Positions 8,783-19,498 of a DNA stretch of 64,000 bases are shown piece by piece. The stretch is from contig NZ_CP014327.1 of the NCBI RefSeq assembly GCF_000812665.2, positions 3,625,501 through 3,689,500 of the forward strand, written 5' to 3'. A program made the translations under genes and the position numbers. Source of the stretch: Falsihalocynthiibacter arcticus (GTDB lineage Bacteria > Pseudomonadota > Alphaproteobacteria > Rhodobacterales > Rhodobacteraceae). The notes beneath the pieces are model-generated. The model did not search any database and was not told the DNA's origin. It was given only the letters and a program-made list of their open reading frames with translations. Every line of letters starts with the position of its first letter. Positions within the stretch are counted from its first letter, which is position 1.

Positions 8783-9739
8783 TTAAGGTTCCGGAAAGAA
8801 ACACGCCGAGGAATGCGCATCACCGCCAAGCTCCGGCCGCTCGGAACGGCACCGATCCTGCACCTTCCAACACCGCGGCGCAAAGGGGCAACCGTCGGGA
8901 ATATTGAGCGGCGACGGCAACTCCCCCATGAGTTTAATCCGCTTTTTTGCCTTGGACGGATTGGCCTGAGGGGCGGCCGACATCAGGGCAACGGTGTAGG
9001 GATGTTGAGGGTTTGAAAACAGCGCTTCTTTACTGCCCTTTTCCACCGCGCGACCAAGGTACATCACGATAACTTCGTCGGCCACATGGCGCACCACGCC
9101 CAAGTCGTGACTGATGAACAAATAAGCCAGTTGCAGGCGTTCCTGTAGGTCCATCAACAGGTTCAAAATCGAGCTCTGGATCGAGAGATCAAGGGCGGAA
9201 ACGGGTTCATCAAGCACCAGCACTTTTGGATCAAGCATCAGCGCGCGGGCAATTGCGATACGTTGGCGTTGGCCACCCGAAAACATATGCGGGTAGCGGT
9301 CGTAATGTTCGGGTCTTAGGCCGACCAACCTCAACATTTCACGCCCCTTGGCTTCGCGTTCTTCGGTGGGCATGGATTTATTGTTGATCTTCAATGGTTC
9401 TTCGAGAATTGCGCCAATGCGCTGACGTGGGTTCAGCGAACCGTAAGGATCCTGAAACACAATTTGCACCGATTTTCGCAAATCCGCCCAATCCTCAGGT
9501 AACATCGGGTTGCCATCAAGGGTCAGCTTTCCTGCGGTGGGTTCTTCGATCATCGTAACGAGGCGCGCGAGGGTGGATTTCCCGCAACCACTTTCGCCGA
9601 CAATGGCCAGTGTTTTCCCCGCGTAAAGTTCAAAATCGACACCCCCAACGGCCTTTAGAATGCTGGGTTTGCGAAACATGCCGCTGCTGACTTCATAGTG
9701 GCGTTCAAGGGCGCTGGCGATCAATACAGGGGTCGTCAT
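8783..9739 (-). CDS. Di/oligopeptide ABC transporter ATP-binding protein, DppF/OppF type
   Basis: A 318-residue ATPase with Walker [11 protein letters not shown]-loop, signature [15 protein letters not shown], Walker [13 protein letters not shown] and the H-loop [13 protein letters not shown]. The C-terminal extension with [14 protein letters not shown] is the oligopeptide/dipeptide C-terminal region, whose cysteines in related proteins bind an Fe-S cluster. It is the second ATPase of the importer; its start overlaps the stop of the DppD-type gene by four bases (ATGA). Confidence 0.9.
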   Translation of the reverse strand: MTTPVLIASALERHYEVSSGMFRKPSILKAVGGVDFELYAGKTLAIVGESGCGKSTLARLVTMIEEPTAGKLTLDGNPMLPEDWADLRKSVQIVFQDPYGSLNPRQRIGAILEEPLKINNKSMPTEEREAKGREMLRLVGLRPEHYDRYPHMFSGGQRQRIAIARALMLDPKVLVLDEPVSALDLSIQSSILNLLMDLQERLQLAYLFISHDLGVVRHVADEVIVMYLGRAVEKGSKEALFSNPQHPYTVALMSAAPQANPSKAKKRIKLMGELPSPLNIPDGCPFAPRCWKVQDRCRSERPELGGDAHSSACFFPEP

Positions 9740-10713
9740 GATACAGCCCTTTCTTCAGAGTTGAGAGGGTAGAAACACCGCGCGTAGCCCAGATCAAGGC
9801 CAAGGGGCTTAGGCGCTTCGGCCTTACATTTCGCGTTCGCGAACTTACAGCGTGGTGAGAAAAGACAGCCTGAGGGACGATCAAATTGCCCCGGAACAAC
9901 GCCCGGAATTGTGGGCAGACGTTTTTCTGTGGCGCGTTCCGGCAAGGCATCGAGCAAGGCCGCCGTATAAGGGTGATGTGGCGTATCAAACAGCGGTTGC
10001 ACCGGCTGCTCTTCGATCTTTTGGCCCGCATATTGCACGCTCACTCGCTCCGCCGTTTCCGCAACCACACCCATGTCGTGGGTGATCAGCACAAGGCCCA
10101 TACCCGTCTCGTCACGCAAAGAGGCCAGCAGGTCGAGAATTTGCGCTTGAATGGTCACATCGAGCGCAGTTGTTGGCTCATCCGCAATCAGAAGCTTGGG
10201 TTTACAGGCGATGGCCATCGCGATCATCACCCGCTGATTCATGCCGCCCGACAATTGATGTGGATAGGCAGAAAGGCGACGCTCAGGATCAGGAATTCCC
10301 ACCTGTTCAAACAACTCCACTGCCCGCGCATGGCGGGCTTTTCGATCAAGTTTGAGGTGGACGCGCAAACTCTCTTTGATCTGCCAGCCCACTGTAAAAC
10401 ACGGGTTGAGCGAGGACATCGGCTCCTGAAAGATCATCGCGAGGTCGTTGCCGACAATCTTGCGCCGCGCCCGTTGATCCATTGTCAGCAGGTCATGGCC
10501 GTCGAAGGATATCTCGTCTGCGGTCACCGTGGCCGTCCAAGGCAACAGGCCCATCACGGCCAACATCGACACCGATTTTCCAGAGCCACTCTCGCCCACG
10601 ATGGCAAGGATTTCGCCGGTAGCGACGTCTTGATCCACGGCTTCAACGGCTTTGAACTGACCAGAGGTTGTGGCGAAAGACACGCTCAGATTTCGGATGT
10701 GTAAAAGGGCCAT
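9736..10713 (-). CDS. Di/oligopeptide ABC transporter ATP-binding protein, DppD/OppD type
   Basis: A 325-residue ATPase with Walker A GESGSGKS, signature [15 protein letters not shown], Walker [14 protein letters not shown]-loop [15 protein letters not shown] and the C-terminal [13 protein letters not shown] cysteine region of the family. It pairs with the downstream DppF-like subunit to energise uptake. It starts three bases after the DppC-type permease stop, so the five transporter genes form one tight operon. Confidence 0.9.
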   Translation of the reverse strand: MALLHIRNLSVSFATTSGQFKAVEAVDQDVATGEILAIVGESGSGKSVSMLAVMGLLPWTATVTADEISFDGHDLLTMDQRARRKIVGNDLAMIFQEPMSSLNPCFTVGWQIKESLRVHLKLDRKARHARAVELFEQVGIPDPERRLSAYPHQLSGGMNQRVMIAMAIACKPKLLIADEPTTALDVTIQAQILDLLASLRDETGMGLVLITHDMGVVAETAERVSVQYAGQKIEEQPVQPLFDTPHHPYTAALLDALPERATEKRLPTIPGVVPGQFDRPSGCLFSPRCKFANAKCKAEAPKPLGLDLGYARCFYPLNSEERAVS

Positions 10714-10716
10714 GGT

Positions 10717-11622
10717 CTAGCTCCGCTTCAATTTAGGATCGAGCGCGTCGCGCAGGCCGTCGCCCATCAGATTGATGGCCAAAACCGTGACAAGGATCGC
10801 AAGACCCGGGAAGGTCACAACCCACCATGCCCGCAGAATAAACTCCCGCGCTTCGGCCAACATGGTGCCCCATTCTGGGGTTGGCGGCTGTGCGCCCATC
10901 CCAAGGAACCCAAGCGCCGCCGCGTCAAGAATAGCAGTCGAAAAGGACAGCGCCGCTTGGACGATAATCGGCGCGAGGCAATTGGGCAGAACCGTGACAA
11001 ACATCAGCCGGAAATACCCAGCCCCGACAACGCGCGCCGAGGTTACATAGTCTTTTTGACGTTCGGACAGCACGCTAGCACGGGTTAAGCGCACGTAATG
11101 TGGCTGCAGAACAATAGCGATGGCGATCATCGCGTTGGTCAAGGATGGGCCGAGAATGGCAACGAGCACCAGCGCCAAAAGTAACGATGGAAACGCAAGG
11201 ATAACGTCCATAATCCGCATGATGATGCTGTCGAGCCATTTGGGGGCAAACCCCGCAATAAGGCCCATCAGGATGCCACCCGACGCGGCAATACTCACCA
11301 CGACGACGCCAACAAAGAACGAATAGCGAGCACCAACGATGAGGCGCGAGAGCATGTCGCGGCCCAAAGGATCGGTGCCAAGAATGAATTCCCATGTGCC
11401 GCCGTCTTGCCAGACGGGTGGCTGTAAGGTAGCGGCACGGAACTGCTCTGTGGCGTCATGGGGCGCGACCCATGGGCCGAATAGAGCGAGAAAAGCGAAG
11501 ACCGCAAAGATATAGAGGCCAATCACGGCGCCTCGGTTTTCGCGGAAATAGAACCAAAATTCGCGCAACTGACCGGGGCGTTCCACGGCAGTTTCTGGCT
11601 CAACAGAGAGGGCGTCGTCCAT
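10717..11622 (-). CDS. Di/oligopeptide ABC transporter permease, DppC type
   Basis: A 301-residue inner-membrane permease. The N-terminal OppC-type segment (FWFYFRENRGAVIGLYIFAV) is followed by LGTDPLGRDMLSRLIVGAR, diagnostic for DppC/OppC, and five to six membrane helices with the coupling EAA-like loop (VTSARVVGAGYFRLMFVTVL). The last residues DGLRDALDPKLK are family typical. Its start codon overlaps the end of the DppB-type gene by one base. Confidence 0.9.
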   Translation of the reverse strand: MDDALSVEPETAVERPGQLREFWFYFRENRGAVIGLYIFAVFAFLALFGPWVAPHDATEQFRAATLQPPVWQDGGTWEFILGTDPLGRDMLSRLIVGARYSFFVGVVVVSIAASGGILMGLIAGFAPKWLDSIIMRIMDVILAFPSLLLALVLVAILGPSLTNAMIAIAIVLQPHYVRLTRASVLSERQKDYVTSARVVGAGYFRLMFVTVLPNCLAPIIVQAALSFSTAILDAAALGFLGMGAQPPTPEWGTMLAEAREFILRAWWVVTFPGLAILVTVLAINLMGDGLRDALDPKLKRS

Positions 11623-12629
11623 CAGCGTTTCCTGATCTTAGGGTTGATGATGCCATAGAGCATGTCAACGGTGAGGTTCACGATCATGACCATAACGGCG
11701 ATCAACAACAGGCCGCCCTGAACAACGGGGTAGTCGCGGCGGAAAATGCTGTCGACCATCCATTTGCCAATTCCCGGCCAGCTAAAAATCGTTTCCGTAA
11801 GGATCGCGCCTGCAAGAAGAGTGCCGACGGACAGGCCGATGACGGTAACGACGGGGATCAGCGCGTTGCGCAACGCGTGAATGCCGTTGATCCGCCCAGG
11901 GGACATGCCCTTGGCGCGGGCGGTGCGGATATAATCTTCACCCAAGACTTCGAGCATCGCCGAGCGCGTTTGGCGCGCGATGACCGCAAGCGGGATGGTT
12001 CCCAACACGATTGTCGGCAAGATCAAATGTCGGACTGCCGAGATGAATGCGCCCTTCTGGCCCGAGGCAAGGCTGTCGATAAACATGAAGCCCGTCGGGT
12101 TGGGAAAGTAATAGATCAGGTCGATACGGCCCGAAACGGGGGTCCATTGCAGCATACCCGAGAAGACGATGATCAACAAAAGCGCCCACCAGAAAATCGG
12201 CATGGAATACCCGACCAAAGCGGTGGACATCAGCGCACGGTCAAAGAATTTTCCGCGATTTACGGCGGCAATCACGCCTGCGGGCAATCCCAGAGCCATG
12301 GCAAATATCATCGCACATAGCGAGAGTTCGAGGGTGGCAGGGAAGAGCGAGAAGAACTCGTCCCACACCGGCTTTTTGGTCACAAACGAAGTGCCTAAAT
12401 CTCCGTGAAGCACCCCAACGAGGTAGTCCCAAAACTGCTCATAGATGGGCCGATCATAGCCAAATTGCGCAGAAAGTTCCGCATAACGCTCGTCGGATAT
12501 GCCGCGTTCGCCCGCCATAACCACAATAGGATCGCCTGGTAAGGCACGGATAAAGCCGAAGGAAATCAGCGTAACACCGATGAACGTTGGTATGAATGTC
12601 AGTAGTCTGCTTAGAACATAGTTCAACAT
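11622..12629 (-). CDS. Di/oligopeptide ABC transporter permease, DppB type
   Basis: A 335-residue permease with the DppB start MLNYVLSRLLTFIPTFIGVT, the GDPI motif, a periplasmic region, and the EAA loop EDYIRTARAKGMSPGRI. It ends MLYGIINPKIRKR as expected for the family. It forms the translocation pore together with the DppC-type subunit. Its start overlaps the end of the M24 peptidase gene by seven bases, linking peptide uptake and peptide hydrolysis in one transcript. Confidence 0.9.
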   Translation of the reverse strand: MLNYVLSRLLTFIPTFIGVTLISFGFIRALPGDPIVVMAGERGISDERYAELSAQFGYDRPIYEQFWDYLVGVLHGDLGTSFVTKKPVWDEFFSLFPATLELSLCAMIFAMALGLPAGVIAAVNRGKFFDRALMSTALVGYSMPIFWWALLLIIVFSGMLQWTPVSGRIDLIYYFPNPTGFMFIDSLASGQKGAFISAVRHLILPTIVLGTIPLAVIARQTRSAMLEVLGEDYIRTARAKGMSPGRINGIHALRNALIPVVTVIGLSVGTLLAGAILTETIFSWPGIGKWMVDSIFRRDYPVVQGGLLLIAVMVMIVNLTVDMLYGIINPKIRKR

Positions 12630-13732
12630 GACAACACCATGAGTTCTTTGGGGAAATGGGTGAGAAGCTGGTATCCGTCTTCGGTGATCAGAATGTCATC
12701 TTCGATGCGCACACCGAAATTGTCGATCTCGTACAGACCGGGTTCGTTGGTATAGACGGTCCCTGCGGGCAGTGCCACGTGATTTCCGCGCATAATATAA
12801 GGGGCTTCGTGCACTTCGCGACCAAGCCCGTGGCCCGTTTTTGTGCGGATGCGATCGCCATAGGGCGACGCTTCGAGCACGCCTGTCACCACATCATCAA
12901 TCTCATGCGCGGTGACGCCTGCGCGTGAGATCGCGAGGCCAGCAAGGTTGGCGCGCAACACGGTATCATAAACGGCGCGCCCCTCCTCGGTCACGTGATC
13001 AAGGAAAACGGTGCGGGTAATATCGGCGGCAAACCCGTTCTTGCGGGCACCAAAATCGAGCAGCAACGCGTCGCCCGCTTTGACGTGATAATCATGGCGC
13101 GCCTTGGCATGCGGGCGCGCAGAGCCATCGCCAGCGGCAACAATCGGGGCAAACGAGAGATCATCGGCCCCTTCGGCAAACAGATTTTGCACGAGGGTTT
13201 GTTCGATCTGTTTTTCGGTCTGGCCAAGTTTTACGGATGCAAGCGTGCGATGCAAGGCGCGTTCCGAAATGTCGATGGCTTCCTGAAGGGTGGCGATATC
13301 GGCTGGTGTTTTGAGCATCCGGAGGGCGGAGATTTCGCGCTCCCCATCGAGGATTTTCAGATCGGGCTGCGCCTTTTTCAACGCGTGATGCACAAAGACG
13401 CGCATGACCTGCCCTTCGACTGCAAGCGACGAAATGTTGAGATGGGTCATCAGGCCCGCAAAGGCTTCGTCATATCCCGTTTGATCGCGCCAATCAAAGA
13501 CCGCACCATCAAAACCAACAAGCTCCCAACTGCCCAGTTCAAGATTTGGCACAAGGGCGGCGGCGGGTCCGTTTGCGGGAACAACAAGTACAAATGGCCG
13601 CTCGTGGCTCATAAAACTGTGCTCAACCACACGGGTGAAATTGGGGCCAGGAACCAACGCAATGGCATCAACACCAAGCTCGGCGGCGACAGTGGCATAG
13701 GCGGATAGGCGATCGTTCAGAGGGTGTGACAA
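12623..13732 (-). CDS. M24-family metallopeptidase, prolidase / Xaa-Pro aminopeptidase-like
   Basis: I prefer the TTG start at 13732 (then SHPLNDRLSAYATVAAELGV) because GGAG lies eight bases upstream; a longer frame to GTG 13786 would start inside a hairpin. The protein has the creatinase-type N-terminal domain and a C-terminal pita-bread domain with all five metal ligands: Asp in LLDFGARKNG, Asp in ADITRTVF, His in GHGLGREVHEAPY, Glu in YTNEPGLY and Glu in GVRIEDD. Such enzymes cleave bonds before proline in short peptides. Its place between the substrate-binding protein and permease genes suggests it processes imported peptides in the cytoplasm. Confidence 0.85.
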   Translation of the reverse strand: MSHPLNDRLSAYATVAAELGVDAIALVPGPNFTRVVEHSFMSHERPFVLVVPANGPAAALVPNLELGSWELVGFDGAVFDWRDQTGYDEAFAGLMTHLNISSLAVEGQVMRVFVHHALKKAQPDLKILDGEREISALRMLKTPADIATLQEAIDISERALHRTLASVKLGQTEKQIEQTLVQNLFAEGADDLSFAPIVAAGDGSARPHAKARHDYHVKAGDALLLDFGARKNGFAADITRTVFLDHVTEEGRAVYDTVLRANLAGLAISRAGVTAHEIDDVVTGVLEASPYGDRIRTKTGHGLGREVHEAPYIMRGNHVALPAGTVYTNEPGLYEIDNFGVRIEDDILITEDGYQLLTHFPKELMVLSC

Positions 13733-13763
13733 AAAGGGATGCTCCGACGGTAAGAGAGAAGAA

Positions 13764-13789
13764 GGGGCGGCACATTTTTGTGCCACCCC
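13764..13789 (-). terminator. Hairpin between the peptide-binding protein and M24 genes
   Basis: A 10-bp stem (GGGGCGGCAC at 13764-13773 against 13780-13789, one G-T wobble) lies in the 72-base gap after the binding-protein gene. It probably attenuates transcription so the binding protein is made in excess over the rest of the operon. Confidence 0.55.
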
Positions 13790-13804
13790 AAGGGTTTAGA
13801 GAGC

Positions 13805-15394
13805 TTAGTTCGATAAGCCAACTTGGTTGAAGATGTGGCCACCAAGTGGGTGAACAACATAGCCTTCAACTTCTGGACGCATAGTCATAAATACCATCGA
13901 GTGCGCGATAGTTGCCCAAGGAGCTTGATCCTTGAAAATGACCTGTGCTTCTTCATAAAGCGCCGCACGTTCGGCCTGTGTTGGCAGAACTTTTGCTTTT
14001 TGAATCAACGCGTCAAACTCTTCGTTACACCATTGTGCGCGGTTAGAGCTGCCGACGCCGTCACAGCCGAGCAAAACAGCAAGGAAGTTGTCGGGATCAC
14101 CGTTGTCACCGGTCCAACCCAAGAGCACGGCACCATCACGGTCTTCGGCTTTTGAGCGCTCAAGGTATTCACCCCACTCATAGGAAACAATCTCGACATC
14201 GACGCCGATCTTGGAGAAGTCTTCCTGCATGAGTTCGGCCATACGGCGCGCATTGGGGTTGTAGGGACGCTGAACGGGCATCGCCCAGATTTTCAACGAC
14301 AGATCCGTTACACCTTCGGCTTCCAACATCGCTTTGGCTGCTTCGGGATCGTAATTGTCGTCTTGAACAGCGTCGTTATAAGACCACATCGTTGGTGGGA
14401 TCGGGTTTTTGGCAATTTGGCCAGACCCTTGGAACACAACGTCAATAATCGCCTGTTTGTCGATTGCCATGTTCAACGCTTTGCGAACATTGGCATTGTC
14501 GTAAGGCGCGACCTTGGTGTTATACGCGAGGTAGCCCACGTTAAGGCCTTCTTGCTCCATAACGACAACACCGCTGTCGTCTTGCATCGCCTGAACGTCC
14601 GCAGGGTTTGGATAGGCCATGACATGGCATTCGCCTGCCTGAACTTTTTGATACCGCACGGAAGCGTCTGGTGTGATCGCAAAGATCAGCGATTCAACTT
14701 TGGCGTTGTCGCCCCAATAATCGTCGTTGCGTAGATAACGAATAACCGCATCTTTTTGGTAGGCTTGGAACGAGAATGGGCCCGTGCCGATTGGCGCTTG
14801 GTTCAACATTTCTGGTGTACCAGCTTCCAACATTGCGTCGGCATATTCCTTGGAAACGATTGACGCAAAATCCATCGCCATGTTGGCAATGATCGGTGCT
14901 TCTGGACGCGTGAGGTTGAACACAACGGTGTAATCATCAACTTTTTCGATGCTATCGATCAGGTCGGGCATCGACATGCTGCTGTAGTATTCCCAAGTCC
15001 CCCCGGAAACGGCATTGTATGGGTTTGCTTCATTGCCTTGGCGATCAAACGTAAAAATCACGTCGTCGGCGTTGAAATCGCGTGTGGGAGTGAACTGGTC
15101 GTTGCTGTGAAATTTCACACCTTGACGCAAATGGAACGTGACCGTCTTCCCGTCTTCTGAAACTTCCCAGCTTTCGGCAAGACCAGGAATGGCTTCAGTT
15201 GTGCCGACTTTGAATTCTGTCAGGCGGTTATAGATTGGGTGGCTGGACGCATCAAACGTTGTGCCCGCCGTGAAAAGCGCTGGGTCAAAGCCCTCGGGGG
15301 AACCCTCGGAGCAATAGACAAGCGACTGCGCAGAAGCCGCGGTGCCCATCGTGGCCATAAGCAGGCCAGTGGCGATTTTGTACTTAAAAGTCAT
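13805..15394 (-). CDS. Periplasmic di/oligopeptide-binding protein, DppA type
   Basis: A 529-residue class C solute-binding protein; the start at ATG 15394 follows an AGGGAG ribosome site. The signal peptide is MTFKYKIATGLLMATMG...AASAQ. The mature protein begins SLVYCSEGSPEGFDPALFTA, the DppA/heme-binding-type start, and contains LTEFKVGTTE, HLRQGVKFHSN and ADDVIFTFDR motifs of the family. It captures small peptides in the periplasm for the DppBCDF-like importer downstream. Exact peptide preference cannot be read from sequence. Confidence 0.92.
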   Translation of the reverse strand: MTFKYKIATGLLMATMGTAASAQSLVYCSEGSPEGFDPALFTAGTTFDASSHPIYNRLTEFKVGTTEAIPGLAESWEVSEDGKTVTFHLRQGVKFHSNDQFTPTRDFNADDVIFTFDRQGNEANPYNAVSGGTWEYYSSMSMPDLIDSIEKVDDYTVVFNLTRPEAPIIANMAMDFASIVSKEYADAMLEAGTPEMLNQAPIGTGPFSFQAYQKDAVIRYLRNDDYWGDNAKVESLIFAITPDASVRYQKVQAGECHVMAYPNPADVQAMQDDSGVVVMEQEGLNVGYLAYNTKVAPYDNANVRKALNMAIDKQAIIDVVFQGSGQIAKNPIPPTMWSYNDAVQDDNYDPEAAKAMLEAEGVTDLSLKIWAMPVQRPYNPNARRMAELMQEDFSKIGVDVEIVSYEWGEYLERSKAEDRDGAVLLGWTGDNGDPDNFLAVLLGCDGVGSSNRAQWCNEEFDALIQKAKVLPTQAERAALYEEAQVIFKDQAPWATIAHSMVFMTMRPEVEGYVVHPLGGHIFNQVGLSN

Positions 15395-15466
15395 TTGGTT
15401 GTATCTCCCTTTGGTTGTCGTTTTTAGTGTTTTTGGCGGCATGGTTTTCCAGCCGCATTTCAGACC

Positions 15467-16108
15467 CTATGCTGAGGTTTTTTGCGGGTCCAAATTGGGA
15501 AGTGCCTCTGTGATATCAGGGGCCATATGTGGAATTTGGTCGGACTTTTGATAGTGCATCCGCCCCACCCAAAGTATCCGTGCGGGCTCTTGGGTGCGGT
15601 TGGACCAACTGTGCGGTTTCTCCCCAAGATAATGCAAACTATCACCGGTTGACATGATGTACTCGCGCCCACCGACCATCTGCGAAATCTCGCCCTCCAG
15701 AATATAAATGATCTCTTCACCGAGGTGTTTCACAAGTTCGGATTCATATCCTGCGGGAACATTCATCACAAAAGACGTCAGCTCGTGCCCCGGAAAATCC
15801 GCACCGATCTGTTCGTATTCAATAGAGGACCCAGCCGTGGCGAAGCGTGGACGACTGCCTGCGCGCGTCAAGCTATCGGCGACTTGCGGCTTGCGGATGA
15901 AATAGTCGAGGTCAACGTTGAGGGCTGCGGCAATTTGGGAAAGCGTACCTAGGGTTGGTGTCGCGTTTCCGCGTTCCAACTGGCTGATATATCCAACGGA
16001 AACACCGGACGCGGCCCCGAGTTGCTGCAACGTCATCGAAAGACGTTGCCGCTGGCGACGCATACGCGGTCCGAGTTCATTTGCGTCCTTGCGCCTTTCA
16101 GCCTTCAC
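15467..16108 (-). CDS. XRE-cupin transcriptional regulator
   Basis: A 213-residue protein with a GTG start at 16108, preceded by GGGGGAGG. Residues ~14-70 form a Cro/C1 helix-turn-helix (MTLQQLGAASGVSVGYISQL); residues ~115-195 form a cupin beta barrel (HLGEEIIYILEGEISQMVGG, GDSLHYLGEKPHSWSN). The PuuR-like architecture is typical of local regulators of amine, amino acid or peptide catabolic genes. It is the first gene on the minus strand before the peptide importer and divergent from the kinase/aminotransferase fusion, so it likely controls both. Confidence 0.85.
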   Translation of the reverse strand: MKAERRKDANELGPRMRRQRQRLSMTLQQLGAASGVSVGYISQLERGNATPTLGTLSQIAAALNVDLDYFIRKPQVADSLTRAGSRPRFATAGSSIEYEQIGADFPGHELTSFVMNVPAGYESELVKHLGEEIIYILEGEISQMVGGREYIMSTGDSLHYLGEKPHSWSNRTQEPARILWVGRMHYQKSDQIPHMAPDITEALPNLDPQKTSA

Positions 16109-16466
16109 AAACCGACCTCCCCCAAGGAACTTTGTTTAGTCTGGCGAGGCTATTAGCATAAAGATTTTTGTCAACAATAATTTTTTTACTGTAACCTCAA
16201 AAGCCGAACCTTTAGCGCGAAAACTCAGATCGAAAACGCCTCGTATAATAACCCTTTACGAGTGCAGATTGACATTTTCATCCCCCCATGAATTGGCACG
16301 AAACTCCACCCAAGAAGCGCAAACATTCATCGTGCGCCGTGGTCGTTCAAGATTTGTTCTTTGATTTTCCAACAAGTTTCCCCCTAATTGAGAGGGATTC
16401 AATCGGAGCCGCGCGGCTTTTCGATTCGTCGCAAAAAATAACACCTTGAGAGCGAACGGGCACAAT
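16109..16466. other. Divergent regulatory region, AT-rich
   Basis: A 358-base gap between the divergent XRE-cupin and kinase/aminotransferase genes, with long A/T runs (e.g. 16176-16195) and a TTGTTGACAA-like element read on the minus strand near 16170-16180. It should hold both promoters and the regulator's operator. I could not pick a convincing operator repeat. Confidence 0.4.
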
Positions 16467-19400
16467 ATGACACATCATTGGCAAAACGTATTGCGAGATA
16501 TTTGGGGCATTCACGCCACTGTAACCCGCTTGACGGCGAGTTGGATCTCAACTTTCTGGCGACCGGAACACAAGATTACGTGCTCAAAGTCATGCGCATT
16601 GGCTGCCCCGTCGACTTCATCGACCTCCAATGCCGCGCGTTCAATCACATCGCGCACAACGCTCCAGACGTTCCCGTTCCCGACGTTATAACAACCCAAT
16701 CAGGGGAATTTTTCGCGACGGTGCCAGACGAGGCAGGCGCCAAGCGTCTTGTTTGGGTGTTGCGCAAAGCCGAAGGGCGGACCTATGCCAATTTCCGCCC
16801 GCAGTCCGTCGCATTATTGCGCGATTTGGGCCATGCCATTGGCGCCATGGACCGCGCGCTGGCCGATTTCAAACACCCCGCCCTTGCGCGTGATTTCAAA
16901 TGGAATTTGACCCAAGGCGATTGGATTTCGGACCATATCGACGGTATCATCAACCCAAAGCGTCGCGCGCTCATCACCGACATTTTATCCGCGTTTTCCA
17001 CCATCAAACCGGCGCTAAAATCCCTGCCCCACGTCGCTATCCACAACGACGTGAACGACTATAACGTCATCGTCGGCGGCACCCTAACGAAGCCCCCCCA
17101 TGTGACGGGCTTGATTGATCTAGGCGACATCTGTTCTAGCCCGCGCATTTGCGACCTCGCGATTGCTGGTGCCTATATGGTGTTGGGCCAAGCGGACCCC
17201 GAACAGGCCTTGGCCGCACTGGTTGCGGGCTATCACGCCGCCTACCCGCTCACCCCTGCAGAAGTCGATCTGATCTGGCCCTTGCTGCGTATGCGCCTTG
17301 CTGTAAGCGTGGTGAATTCCACCCAAATGGCACTCGAAAACCCGCATGATCCCTATGTTGTCATTTCCCAAAAACCCGCGTGGGATTTTCTGGAAAATTG
17401 TACGCTGAACGAAGAATTGATCGGCAAACGTCTGCGCGCGGCCTGTGGTTTGCCGATCACGGATGCCGCGCCCCGCGTTCAAGCGTGGCTCGATCAAGAG
17501 CGCGGGAATTTTGCCCCCATTATGGGCGAAGATTTGGCGCGGGCCCCGATGGGTACGCTTTCGGTGGAACACTCCACATGGCCGCAAAATCCGTTTGACC
17601 TTCCGTTGGCCGAAGCCGCCTTGGTTGGGCAGGAATATGAGGATAACGGTCGCATTTGGCTTGGCTATTATAACGAACCCCGCCTGATTTATACCGCCCC
17701 CGCGTTTCGCCGTGGACCATGGAAAGCCTCAAATCGGCGCTCGGTGCATTTGGCGATTGATGCCTTTGCTCCTGCCCAAACCACCCTGCATGCACCGATG
17801 AAAGCCACAGTGCATGTGGTTGAAAATCGCACCGCTCATCTGGACTATGGCGGCGTCGTTATTCTGCGCCACGAGACCCCAAATGGCGACGCGTTCTTCA
17901 CACTTTATGGCCACCTTAATCCCGAGGTTCTTGAAACTTTGCAGGTAGGCCAAACCCTTGCAAAGGGCGAGGCTTTTGCCCGTCTTGGCGATGTGACGCA
18001 ATCTGGCGGCTGGGCACCGCATGTGCATTTCCAACTGGCCCTTTCGACCGATGGCATGGGCGAAGATTGGCCAGGCGTTGCGGACCCGGACGAGATGTAT
18101 CTGTGGGGGGCAATCTGTCCCAATCCAGCCGCTTTGATGAATTTACCTGACGCCAAAGTGGCCTTCACCCCCACCGACAAAGACGCGGTTAAGACTGAGC
18201 GCGACCGCCTTTTTGGCCGCAATCTGCGTCTAAGCTATGCCGATCCTGTAATGCTGGTGCGTGGCTGGAAGCATCATCTGTTTGACGAATGGGGCCGCCC
18301 CTATTTGGACGCTTACAACAACGTGCCGCATGTCGGCCACGCCCATCCCCGCATTCAGGCCGTCGCGGCGAACCAACTCAAACGGATAAATTCAAACACG
18401 CGGTATCTGCATCCGGCCCAGACCGAATTTGCGCAAAAGATCGTCTCGAAAATGCCAAAAGGCCTGTCGGTCTGCTTCTTTGTCAACTCTGGGTCCGAAG
18501 CCAACGAACTCGCCCTGCGGCTTGCCCGCGCCAAAACGGGTGGCAAAGACATGATAACGCCCGATCACGGCTACCACGGCAATACCACTGGTGCGATCGA
18601 CATTTCGGCCTATAAATTTAACGCCAAGGGCGGCGTAGGCCAACCCGATTGGGTGCAATTGGTCGAGGTCGCCGACGACTATCGCGGAAGCTATCGCCGC
18701 GACGATCCAGATCGAGCCGAGAAATTTGCCGCCCTTGTGGGCGACGCCCTTGCAGCCATCGAAAAACGCGGCGGGAAATTGGCGGGCTTCATTGCCGAAA
18801 CTTTCCCCAGCGTTGGCGGCCAAATCATCCCGCCCAAAGGCTATTTATCGGCGGTCTATCAACGGGTTCGCGCGGCTGGTGGTGTGTGTATCGCCGACGA
18901 AGTACAGACAGGCCTAGGGCGCTTGGGCGACTATTACTTTGGTTTTGAACAACAAAACGCGGTGCCCGACATTGTGGTCTTGGGCAAGCCGATTGGCAAT
19001 GGCCACCCCCTCGGCGTGGTCGTCACCACCCGCCAAATTGCCGAGGCTTTTGCCAAGGGGCCGGAGTATTTCTCGACCTTCGGCGGCTCAACGCTGTCCT
19101 GTCGCATGGGCAAAGAAGTCCTTGATATCGTTGACGATGAGGGCTTGATGGAGAATGCGCGTGTGATGGGCGCGCGGCTGTTTGACGGGTTGGCGACGCT
19201 ACAAAAACGCCACGACGTGATTGGCGATGTGCGCGGCTATGGCCTGTTCATCGGCGTTGATCTGGTGGAGGATCCTGTGACGCGTGCGCCCGCCACACAG
19301 GTTGCCGAATACATCAAAAACCGTCTGCGCGCGCACCGTATTCTAATCGGTTGCGAGGGGCCATTTGACAATATTCTCAAGATACGCCCCCCCTAACGAT

Positions 19401-19482
19401 AGACGCCGAGGATGTGGAGATGCTCCTCACGGTGCTTGGGCAAATACTAGAGGAAGTAGACAGGTTGAGGGAGGCGCATTGA
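16467..19482 (+). CDS. Fusion of APH-like kinase, M23-like domain and class III aminotransferase-fold phospholyase (two apparent frameshifts)
   Basis: Reconstructed at ~1005 residues. The APH-type kinase domain (~1-330) has HNDVNDYN (HxDxxxxN catalytic loop) and GLIDLGDIC (metal Asp). The M23-like middle (~400-530) has HLAID, YGHL and PHVHFQ metal-ligand motifs. The PLP class III domain (~590-1005) has FVNSGSEANELALRLA and IVVLGKPIGNGHPLG with the PLP lysine. The only continuous frame runs 16478-19396: near 16532 a missing G splits MTHHWQNVLRDIWGIHATVT from DGELDLNFLATG, and at the C7 run 19387-19393 a missing C cuts off the last 29 residues (LTIDAEDVEMLL...). Kinase plus phospholyase domains match hydroxylysine kinase and AGXT2L2-like enzymes, which phosphorylate hydroxylysine and eliminate phosphate and ammonia; other amino alcohols are possible. 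Confidence 0.8.
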
Positions 19483-19498
19483 GCGTGCCTCGCTTCCC

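Noticed and set aside
13733-13786. Longer N-terminus for the M24 peptidase from GTG 13786
   Set aside because: The start would lie within a hairpin, without ribosome site; TTG 13732 has GGAG at the right distance and matches the family start.
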